5,134 nt of DNA, taken from the NCBI GenBank assembly GCA_902796115.1, contig CADBNX010000252.1:1-5134 (forward strand). Direction: 5' to 3'. The DNA is from an uncultured Eubacteriales bacterium (GTDB lineage: Bacteria > Bacillota > Clostridia > Christensenellales > Aristaeellaceae). Under the pieces are notes generated by a model. It was given only the letters and a program-made list of their open reading frames with translations. It was not told the DNA's origin and made no database searches. Positions 1-5,111 of the stretch are shown here, piece after piece; the first letter of the stretch is position 1, and every line of letters starts with the position of its first letter. Position numbers and translations under genes: made by a program.

Positions 1-1
1 C

Positions 2-1240
2 CGGGAGCGCTTTATCGACGGGATGACCTTCACGGAGGATGGGATGCCGCTGGCGTACTGGTTCAAAAACCGGTACGACCCGGCCATCCGCACGGTGATC
101 GAAGGGGAAATCGCGTGCACCGCGCCGCGCAGGCTGGAGCCGGAAAAGGAATATCTGGGGGATCAGACCTTCCGTGTGTACGGAGGAATGGGGGATCTTT
201 CGGGAGTGCTTCGGCCGGGCATGCGCTGCAGCGTTTCCCATACTTATTACGGGCTGTCGGCGTTTACCTTCCGGAACTGCCGGGAGGTTCTTGCGGAGGA
301 TGTCCGGATCGCCAATTTCGGCGGGTTCGGGTTTCTGATCCTGCCGCGGTGCGTCGATTTCACCTTCCGGCGCGTCGAAATCCGGACGGCGGATCCCGAG
401 CATCAGCCCTACGGCACCACGTCCGATGGCATCCACATGACGGGGCTCGGCGGCAGGCTGCTGATGGAGGACTGCGTGTTCGAGCGCCTGGGGGATGATT
501 CCTTCAATATCCACACGCAGGTGATGACCGTGCGCTCGTGCGGCGCGGACCGCGTACGGCTGGCATATGAAAAAGTGAACGGCATCGTATCCACCGACTG
601 GCTGCGGACGGGGGACGAGCTTTGGGCGTATGACCCGGTCACGCTGGAAATGCGGGGAAGGATCACGGCGGGCAGGGTTTTCGCGCAGGGTGAGTTTGCG
701 CCCGCGGGAGAAGCTTCCTTTCTGCGGCCCGGGGATTTTATCACGAACCGGGCGTATTTCCCTGAAACGGTGATCCGCGGCTGCGTGATGCGGCACTGCC
801 GGGGACGGGGCTGCTGCATCCAGGGGGTGGAGAGCCTTGTGATGGAGCAATGCGAAATCGGCCCCGCGAAGGGTCCCGCGGTGTATCTTTCCACCGCGTT
901 CAACGAATGGAAGGAAGCGGGACCGCTGCAGAACGTCACGATCCGGAACAACCGGTTCCGGGGCGTACCGGGGGAGGACGGACGGGAAATGGACAATCCC
1001 CTCCGGGGCACGGCGCTGCTTGCCTGGCTGCGGGGCGATGAATACGCGGGGCTTGCCTGCGTGCACCGGAATATCACGGTGGAAAACAACCTGTTCCGGG
1101 ATTATCACCGCAAAAACGGCATCCATATCGCTTCGGCGGACGGCGTGACCGTGCGCGGCAACCGCTTTGAAAACTGCCGCTTTGAGGGGGAAAAGGTGCA
1201 TATCGAACACTGCAGGCATGTGGAGGTTTCGGATGTGTAA
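2..1240 (+). CDS. Right-handed beta-helix glycosidase, GH110-like (5' end outside window)
   Basis: The frame is open to the left edge, so the start lies outside and about 412 C-terminal residues are visible; the ATG at 23 is probably internal. Repeating short beta-strand units with N-x-F and x-C-x-F/I turns (for example TIRNNRF, TVENNLF, TVRGNRF) indicate a parallel beta-helix. The segment TTSDGIHM (Asp codon at 425) followed 23 residues later by GDDSFNIH (Asp-Asp codons at 494 and 497) reproduces the Asp plus Asp-Asp arrangement that I recall as catalytic in inverting GH110 alpha-1,3-galactosidases. A stretch around 590-740 (TDWLRTGDELWAYD) interrupts the coils and could be the small beta-barrel insertion known in that family. 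GH110 removes alpha-1,3-linked galactose, as in blood group B glycans. The exact family and substrate are inferred; another beta-helix hydrolase family remains possible. A 205-bp gap holding a repeat separates it from the next gene. Confidence 0.72.
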   Translation, partial: RERFIDGMTFTEDGMPLAYWFKNRYDPAIRTVIEGEIACTAPRRLEPEKEYLGDQTFRVYGGMGDLSGVLRPGMRCSVSHTYYGLSAFTFRNCREVLAEDVRIANFGGFGFLILPRCVDFTFRRVEIRTADPEHQPYGTTSDGIHMTGLGGRLLMEDCVFERLGDDSFNIHTQVMTVRSCGADRVRLAYEKVNGIVSTDWLRTGDELWAYDPVTLEMRGRITAGRVFAQGEFAPAGEASFLRPGDFITNRAYFPETVIRGCVMRHCRGRGCCIQGVESLVMEQCEIGPAKGPAVYLSTAFNEWKEAGPLQNVTIRNNRFRGVPGEDGREMDNPLRGTALLAWLRGDEYAGLACVHRNITVENNLFRDYHRKNGIHIASADGVTVRGNRFENCRFEGEKVHIEHCRHVEVSDV

Positions 1241-1274
1241 TGATATGCTTCGCGCAGTTTTGTATGGTATCCTG

Positions 1275-1356
1275 AATCCGCCTTTCTCGGAAGGGGGTCC
1301 GGGGGAAACCGCTCTTTGGGCGCCAAAGAGCGGTTTCCCCCGGATCATGACTTTTG
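1275..1356 (+). repeat. 82-bp intergenic hairpin repeat, copy 1
   Basis: This stretch recurs without gaps at 2576-2657 with 8 differences in 82 positions. Its core is a perfect 22-bp inverted repeat, 1298-1319 pairing with 1323-1344, with a 3-base centre. The left arm reads TCCGGGGGAAACCGCTCTTT plus GG. Differences between copies fall almost only in the loop and flanks. No run of T follows the stem directly (a short CTTTT comes 7 bases later), so it is not a classic intrinsic terminator, although so strong a stem could stop transcription or block 3' exonucleases. It lies about 58 bases beyond the stop codon of the beta-helix gene. Confidence 0.85.
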
Positions 1357-1370
1357 CGCGTCTGCATCCC

Positions 1371-1399
1371 TTGCGCGAAGCTTGCTTCCGGAGTATGAT
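1371..1399 (+). promoter_or_regulatory. Candidate weak sigma-70 promoter for the GH113-like gene
   Basis: TATGAT at 1394-1399 matches the -10 consensus at 5 of 6 bases. A 17-bp spacer separates it from TTGCGC at 1371-1376, which matches the -35 consensus only in its TTG. Transcription would begin near 1406, leaving a leader of about 40 bases. The good -10 and ideal spacing favour a promoter; the poor -35 keeps this tentative. The gene could also be read through from upstream if the hairpin at 1298-1344 does not terminate. Confidence 0.35.
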
Positions 1400-1433
1400 A
1401 CCTGTTGGCTGTGGGAATGAATCCTGATCACGG

Positions 1434-1440
1434 GGAGGAA
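1434..1440 (+). promoter_or_regulatory. Ribosome binding site of the GH113-like gene
   Basis: GGAGGAA lies 5 bases before the ATG at 1446. It fixes that ATG as the start, because no other in-frame start nearby has a comparable site. Confidence 0.8.
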
Positions 1441-1445
1441 AGCGT

Positions 1446-2501
1446 ATGGACAAAAAGACGGCGTTATCCGAGCTGCACTGCGGCGTGACCTTCGGGTTTT
1501 ATGCGCGATGCGGATGGTTTGAGACGGAAGAAGCCCGCGCCCAGGTGGACGCGATGGCGGATACGGGCGTGCGCTGGGTGGTGCTGACGCCCACGGTGAT
1601 GCAGGAAGGGTTCTGCGCGGCCCGCCAGTTCCGGGATTTTGAGAACACGCCGGGTGACCTGGAGCTTGCGGACATCATCGACCGGATCCACAAAAAAGGC
1701 ATGCGGGTGCAGCTGCGCCCGATGCTGGAATGCCACGACGGCGAGGGACGCCTGAGCGTGTACCTGCCGCGCAGCCGGGAACGCATGCCCGGCAAAAAAT
1801 GCGATTACGCGGCACGGTGGTTCGACAGCATGGAGCGTCGAAGCGCGTATTACGCGCGCCTCGCGGAACGCACAGGATGCGAGCTGTATTGCCTCGACAG
1901 CGAGCTGGACCGGATCGTATCGTTCAACGAGGAATGGAAGCGGGTGATCGCCGCCGTACGCGCGGTATACTCCGGGCCGGTCACTTCCTGCCACACCGTG
2001 CATACCGGTGTGATCGACTTTGAAAAAGCGCTGCAGGACAGGAACCACTGGTTTTATGATCTGGACATCCTTTCCCTGAGCGACTATATCCGCGCGGCGG
2101 ACGCGCCGGGCGCGTCCGTGGAAGAAATGACGGCCTTCATGCGGCCGGAGCGGGATCGCCTGCGCCGGATCGCGGCCCTGTACGGCAAACCGGTGCTCCT
2201 GGGCGAGAGCGGCTGCACCAGCAGCGCGGGAGCGGCCAAAAACCCGTCCGGCTGGGCGCCGGACGGGCGGTATGACGGGCAGGAGCAGGCCAGGTACCTG
2301 GAAGCCGTGCTGCGCACCTTCTGGGAGGAACCCTGGTGGTACGGGCTGTACTGGTGGAAATGGGACGAGCAGAATTACAGGCCCGAGATGCACAACGACC
2401 CCGCCGGAGACAAGGGCTTTACCGTGCTCGGAAAACCCGCGCAGAAGGTCATGCGGCGATGGTATAGCAGGAGCGATACGGGAAGGACCGGAAAGAGTTA
2501 G
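1446..2501 (+). CDS. GH113-like glycoside hydrolase (beta-mannanase/mannosidase type)
   Basis: A 351-residue protein without signal peptide or membrane segment, so probably cytoplasmic. It reads as a single (beta/alpha)8 barrel of the GH113 type. DSELD (Glu153) followed by an EWKRVI helix matches the usual acid/base region. KPVLLGESG (Glu254) followed by AKNPSGW matches the nucleophile strand. Next come WYGLYWWKW (about 299-306) and GFTVLGKPAQKVMRRWY (about 324-340), the family's typical C-terminal barrel signature and closing helix. GH113 enzymes are retaining hydrolases of beta-1,4-mannosidic bonds, some releasing mannose from oligosaccharides. The two glutamates are 101 residues apart, more than the roughly 80 I recall for the Alicyclobacillus mannanase, so an insertion lies between them. 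The last dozen residues (SRSDTGRTGKS) look like a disordered tail. Family call fairly firm; substrate inferred. The gene ends convergent with the dehydrogenase gene, with a repeat between. Confidence 0.8.
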   Translation: MDKKTALSELHCGVTFGFYARCGWFETEEARAQVDAMADTGVRWVVLTPTVMQEGFCAARQFRDFENTPGDLELADIIDRIHKKGMRVQLRPMLECHDGEGRLSVYLPRSRERMPGKKCDYAARWFDSMERRSAYYARLAERTGCELYCLDSELDRIVSFNEEWKRVIAAVRAVYSGPVTSCHTVHTGVIDFEKALQDRNHWFYDLDILSLSDYIRAADAPGASVEEMTAFMRPERDRLRRIAALYGKPVLLGESGCTSSAGAAKNPSGWAPDGRYDGQEQARYLEAVLRTFWEEPWWYGLYWWKWDEQNYRPEMHNDPAGDKGFTVLGKPAQKVMRRWYSRSDTGRTGKS

Positions 2502-2575
2502 TTTTCCCGCCCGATCCGGTATTTGATCCGCATTGCGTTATATGAAATCGCAGAGAATCACTCTTCCGTTCTCTT

Positions 2576-2657
2576 AATTCGCCTTTCTCGGAAAAGGGTC
2601 CGGGGGAAACCGCTCTTTGGGTGTCAAAGAGCGGTTTCCCCCGGTTAATGACTTTCG
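2576..2657 (+). repeat. 82-bp intergenic hairpin repeat, copy 2
   Basis: Second copy of the element at 1275-1356, same orientation and length. The stem is 20 perfect pairs, 2600-2619 with 2625-2644, plus a G-T wobble (2620/2624) around a 3-base loop. It sits in the 186-bp gap between the convergent GH113-like and dehydrogenase genes, where a bidirectional terminator would be useful. However, neither strand has a proper T run right after the stem (the minus strand has only CCCTTTTCC). A smaller stem, 2582-2586 with 2593-2597, precedes it. No promoter or gene is visible in the rest of the gap. Confidence 0.85.
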
Positions 2658-2687
2658 TATGCGATTGCCCTGTTCAGCACCCGGCGC

Positions 2688-3755
2688 CTACGGAATCAGC
2701 ACCACCTTGATGGCATCTTTGGTCTGTGCGACCCGGTAGGCTTCCTCCCAGTCCGAAAGCGGGAAACGGTGCGTGATGACGCCCTCGGTGCGGGTCGTAC
2801 CCTTTTTGAGGGAAGAAATCACGTCCTCATAGCAGTTCGGGCTCAGCTGGGAACCGACGATGGTCAGCTCTCTCGCGTCGCCGATGATGCTCCAGTCAAC
2901 GGTGGAAGGACCGCTCATGACCGAAAACTCCACAAAACGGCCGGCTTTGCGGAGCATGTCGAGCCCCTGCTGCACCGCTGCCGGATGGCCGGTGGCTTCG
3001 ATATAGATGTCGCAGCCCACGCCGCCGGTCAGCTTTTTGACTTCTTCCACGGCATTGCACGCCGAGGGATTGAGCACTTCGTCCGCCCCGAAGCTCTTTG
3101 CCAGGCGAAGGCGGGAATCCATCAGGTCCAGTACGATCAGCTGACGGAATCTGCGCTGTGAAAGCGCCTGTACCATGCCAAGACCCAGCGTGCCCGCTCC
3201 GGCGAGCACCACGGTGTCTCCCTCGTGCGGGTCCGCCTGCCGAACCGCGTGCAGGGAACAGGAGAAGGGTTCGATCAGCGCGCCCTGCTCCAGGGTGAAG
3301 TCATCAGGCACGTGATAGTTCCGGGAACCGGCGGGCAGAATGGCGTATTCCGCCATGCCGCCGTTCAGGTAATACTTGAAGCCGTATACATTGTGCGGGT
3401 CGCAAAGCCAGTACATGCCTCTTTTGCAGTACCAGCACTCACCGCAGGGAACGATCTGTTCGGAGATGACCCGGTCGCCGACACTGAAATCACCGGGCAC
3501 CTTTCCCCCGATCGCGGCGACGCGGCCGAAGAACTCATGCCCAGGCGTGAAGGGCGGCTCGCAGTAGGCGGGCATGCCGTCCCCGCCCCAGAAACGCGCC
3601 GTGCCGTGGCTGGCCTTGATATCTCCGGCGCAGATGCCGCACGCCTCTACCTTGACGAGCATTTCCCCTTCCTTCGGCTCCGGCACGGGAACCGTTTTCA
3701 GAACGTATTGGTTTCTTCCGGTCACGACCAGGGCTTTCATGGTGTCTGGAATCAT
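2688..3755 (-). CDS. Zinc-dependent medium-chain dehydrogenase, erythritol/L-threitol dehydrogenase-like
   Basis: A 355-residue medium-chain dehydrogenase/reductase, full length for the family. The N-terminal GroES-like domain carries catalytic-zinc ligands in CGICAGD (Cys42) and GHEF (His73, Glu74). The structural-zinc loop has Cys104, Cys107, Cys110 and Cys118. The Rossmann domain shows LAGAGTLGLG and then VLDLMD, whose acidic residue after the second strand favours NAD over NADP. Segments such as SEQIVPCGECWYC, YIEATGHPAAVQQGL, FVEFSV and VDWSIIGD resemble erythritol/L-threitol dehydrogenases, which oxidise a secondary alcohol of a polyol or sugar to a ketone or lactone. The real substrate is unknown; released fucose or a derived polyol is possible from context. 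The frame stays open further upstream, but residues there are low-complexity and lie across the promoter. I chose ATG 3755 (MIPDTMKALVV) over 3740 and 3800 from leader signals. Divergent from the fucosidase gene. Confidence 0.88.
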   Translation of the reverse strand: MIPDTMKALVVTGRNQYVLKTVPVPEPKEGEMLVKVEACGICAGDIKASHGTARFWGGDGMPAYCEPPFTPGHEFFGRVAAIGGKVPGDFSVGDRVISEQIVPCGECWYCKRGMYWLCDPHNVYGFKYYLNGGMAEYAILPAGSRNYHVPDDFTLEQGALIEPFSCSLHAVRQADPHEGDTVVLAGAGTLGLGMVQALSQRRFRQLIVLDLMDSRLRLAKSFGADEVLNPSACNAVEEVKKLTGGVGCDIYIEATGHPAAVQQGLDMLRKAGRFVEFSVMSGPSTVDWSIIGDARELTIVGSQLSPNCYEDVISSLKKGTTRTEGVITHRFPLSDWEEAYRVAQTKDAIKVVLIP

Positions 3756-3765
3756 TTTTTCTTTC

Positions 3766-3789
3766 GCCGGAGCGCTTCCGGCTCTCCTT
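3766..3789 (-). promoter_or_regulatory. Shine-Dalgarno followed by a small hairpin ahead of the dehydrogenase start
   Basis: On the minus strand AAGGAGA (3789-3783) is the only good ribosome site, but it is 27 bases from ATG 3755. Directly after it, 3782-3766 (GCCGGAAGCGCTCCGGC) folds into a 6-7 bp hairpin. If it forms, the effective spacing falls to about 10 bases. This supports start 3755 over 3800, which would have only about 15 bases of leader and no such site. Confidence 0.4.
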
Positions 3790-3821
3790 CCGTTTCTCAT
3801 TCGGGCGGGTCCGCTGCAATC

Positions 3822-3851
3822 ATTATAACACAGGAGGGGGAAGGATGTCTG
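3822..3851 (-). promoter_or_regulatory. Promoter of the dehydrogenase gene with extended -10
   Basis: Read on the minus strand, TGTTATAAT (3830-3822) is a perfect extended -10 element. CAGACA (3851-3846) stands 18 bp upstream and matches the -35 consensus at 4 of 6 bases. Transcription would start near 3815, giving a leader of about 60 bases to ATG 3755. The T-rich/A-rich palindrome just upstream could act as an operator or an UP element. Confidence 0.68.
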
Positions 3852-3854
3852 CTT

Positions 3855-3882
3855 TTTTTTCGCATTCCGGAAAACGAAAAAA
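3855..3882. promoter_or_regulatory. 28-bp imperfect palindrome, probable shared operator
   Basis: Centred between 3868 and 3869, 12 of 14 symmetric base pairs match; only 3863/3874 and 3864/3873 fail. Each half is TTTTTTCG, two bases, then TTCC. The site lies exactly 3 bp from the -35 element on each side (CAGACA ending at 3851, TTGACA beginning at 3886). That placement suits a dimeric regulator controlling both divergent genes. No regulator gene is in the window, so the protein family is not known. Confidence 0.6.
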
Positions 3883-3885
3883 GTA

Positions 3886-3914
3886 TTGACAGAAAAGAAA
3901 ACCGGGATGAAAAT
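3886..3914 (+). promoter_or_regulatory. Promoter of the fucosidase gene
   Basis: TTGACA (3886-3891) is a perfect -35 element. After a 17-bp spacer GAAAAT (3909-3914) matches the -10 consensus at 4 of 6 bases. Transcription would start near 3921, giving a leader of about 74 bases. A perfect -35 with a weak -10 fits a promoter that a regulator controls. Confidence 0.62.
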
Positions 3915-3925
3915 AAAAACAGCTG

Positions 3926-3962
3926 CCGCGCCGCGGAACTGCGTGAGGAAGAACGGCTGCGG
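3926..3962 (+). other. Possible 5'-leader hairpin of the fucosidase mRNA
   Basis: CCGCGCCG (3926-3933) can pair with CGGCTGCGG (3954-3962) as 8 bp with one bulged T at 3958. It leaves the ribosome site at 3983 free. It may be chance in GC-rich DNA; no known riboswitch motif is recognised. Confidence 0.22.
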
Positions 3963-3982
3963 TGAAGTACGGACAGGAAAAC

Positions 3983-3987
3983 GGAGG
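3983..3987 (+). promoter_or_regulatory. Ribosome binding site of the fucosidase gene
   Basis: GGAGG lies 7 bases before the ATG at 3995. It decides for that start over the in-frame GTG at 3962, which has only a loosely placed GAGGAAG upstream and would put the strong site inside the coding region. Confidence 0.85.
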
Positions 3988-3994
3988 AAAAAAG

Positions 3995-4987
3995 ATGAGC
4001 AGGGGAGACTGGTTCCGGGAAGCGGGCTACGGCATGATGATCCACTGGGGGCTGTACGCGCTGCCGGCCGGGGAATGGAAGGGCCGGCGCATGTCCGAAA
4101 TCGGCGAATGGGTGCAGGCAAGGTTCCATATCCCGGGAAAAGAATACCGGAAACTGTGCGAGGCGTTCAACCCGGTGTTTTTTGACGCGGAGGAATGGGT
4201 GAGGCTGGCCGAAGACGCAGGCATGAAGTATATGGTGGTCACTTCGAAGCATCACGACGGGTTCGCGCTGTTTCATTCGAAGGTGAGCAGCTATAACGTG
4301 GTGGACGCCACTCCCTTCGGCCGGGACGTGATCGGCGAACTCGCGGAAGCCTGCCACCGGCACGGCATGAAGCTGGGGCTGTACTACAGCCAGGACCTGG
4401 ACTGGAGCGAGCCGAACGGCGGAGGCTACACGGCCGGGCACACCTGGTGCGGCTTCGGGCCGTGGACCAACGAATGGGATTATCCGGATAACGCGCACAA
4501 GGATTACAGCCAGTGCTTCCGGGACAAGATCGTGCCCCAGGTGAGGGAAATCCTGACCGGATACGGAGAGCTGGCCCTGATCTGGTTTGACACGCCGCAG
4601 ACCATCTCGCCCGAGCAGAGCCGGCAGCTGTATGACATGGTGCGTCAGCTGCAGCCGGACTGTCTGGTGAATTCCCGCATCGGCAACGGGATGGGGGACT
4701 ACCGCTCGCTGCATGACAACCAGATCCCGGATGTCAGACAAAGCCTGAACGCGGCAGGAAAAGACAACTACTACATCAGCGCCGACCTGGTCGAGAGCGC
4801 GTGCACGCTGAACGATACCTGGGGCTATAAAAGTTTCGACGCGAACTGGAAGAGCCCGGAAACCATCATCAGGAACCGGAAACACCTGAATTCACTGGGC
4901 ATCAATTACCTGCTGAATGTGGGCCCGGACGCGCTGGGGCGCATTCCCGCCCCTGCATGCGAGATCCTGAGAAAAGCCAAGTATTGA
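3995..4987 (+). CDS. GH29 alpha-L-fucosidase, catalytic-domain-only form
   Basis: A 330-residue retaining alpha-L-fucosidase that would release L-fucose from oligosaccharides. Family motifs appear in order: GYGMMIHWGLYALPAGEW (11-28), KHHDGFALF (85-93) in the fucose pocket, LGLYYS (127-132), LIWFDTPQ with the nucleophile Asp199, VNSRIGNG, a conserved-looking Glu267 shortly before WGY (276-278), and NYLLNVGPDALGRIP near the end. The acid/base residue varies within GH29 and I do not assign it. The protein stops about 15 residues after the LLNVGPD motif, so the C-terminal beta-sandwich of longer (about 430-600 residue) members is absent. The ending looks natural, not truncated. No signal peptide is present, so it likely acts in the cytoplasm on imported glycans. 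It is divergent from the dehydrogenase gene and shares its control region, which suggests joint regulation. Confidence 0.93.
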   Translation: MSRGDWFREAGYGMMIHWGLYALPAGEWKGRRMSEIGEWVQARFHIPGKEYRKLCEAFNPVFFDAEEWVRLAEDAGMKYMVVTSKHHDGFALFHSKVSSYNVVDATPFGRDVIGELAEACHRHGMKLGLYYSQDLDWSEPNGGGYTAGHTWCGFGPWTNEWDYPDNAHKDYSQCFRDKIVPQVREILTGYGELALIWFDTPQTISPEQSRQLYDMVRQLQPDCLVNSRIGNGMGDYRSLHDNQIPDVRQSLNAAGKDNYYISADLVESACTLNDTWGYKSFDANWKSPETIIRNRKHLNSLGINYLLNVGPDALGRIPAPACEILRKAKY

Positions 4988-5001
4988 TTGTTTTTCAGTT
5001 C

Positions 5002-5052
5002 CAGCTCAGCCTTTGGCTGAGCTGTATGCGGGAGGTACCCGTACCTCCCGCA
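5002..5052 (+). terminator. Two adjacent hairpins after the fucosidase gene, possible terminator region
   Basis: Starting 15 bases after the fucosidase stop codon, 5002-5011 pairs perfectly with 5015-5024 (10 bp, TTT loop). Then 5027-5037 pairs with 5042-5052 (11 bp, loop CCCG). The T run (4990-4995) comes before the first stem and none follows either stem, so this is not a typical intrinsic terminator. The pair may instead be a repeat or an mRNA-end stabiliser. Confidence 0.35.
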
Positions 5053-5095
5053 GGTCCACCGGCGACATGAGCCTTCATTCGGAAAGCCAGGACGA

Positions 5096-5111
5096 GATTC
5101 GCAAGCGAATC
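5096..5111. repeat. 16-bp near-palindrome at the right edge
   Basis: GATTCGC (5096-5102) and GCGAATC (5105-5111) are perfect inverted copies around AA. It could be a protein-binding site or the third hairpin of the cluster that begins at 5002. No gene is visible in 4988-5134. Confidence 0.4.

Noticed and set aside
1464..2393. 309-codon minus-strand frame opposite the GH113-like gene
   Set aside because: It is a shadow of a conserved plus-strand gene, rich in Ala, Arg, His and Pro with no domain pattern and no convincing ribosome site.
2600..2644. Classic bidirectional intrinsic terminator between the convergent genes
   Set aside because: The stem is strong but neither side has a T run directly after it, and the same element recurs elsewhere. 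I list it as a repeat that may also terminate.
3845..3889. 14-codon plus-strand ORF (MSAFFSHSGKRKKY) with a good-looking GGAGG just upstream
   Set aside because: It lies inside the operator region ahead of the plus-strand promoter and no promoter would transcribe it. The purine-rich stretch is the complement of the dehydrogenase promoter spacer.
3225..3965. 246-codon plus-strand frame across the dehydrogenase gene and the control region
   Set aside because: It lies antisense to the well-supported dehydrogenase and covers both divergent promoters and the palindrome; the protein resembles nothing known.
3756..4121. Upstream extension of the dehydrogenase frame (over 100 codons)
   Set aside because: The added residues are not family-like and run through the fucosidase start, the operator and the dehydrogenase's own promoter. 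The family normally begins close to MKALVV.
3797..4885. Long open reading frame (362 codons) on the minus strand opposite the fucosidase gene
   Set aside because: It is antisense to a gene with clear GH29 motifs, has no recognisable domain, and its composition matches a GC-rich shadow frame. Its 3' end also runs through the control region.
5070..5100. Possible B12-box-like motif (AAAGCCAGGA) hinting at a cobalamin riboswitch
   Set aside because: The similarity covers only about ten bases, and the rest of the box and the other conserved cobalamin riboswitch segments are absent in the visible sequence.
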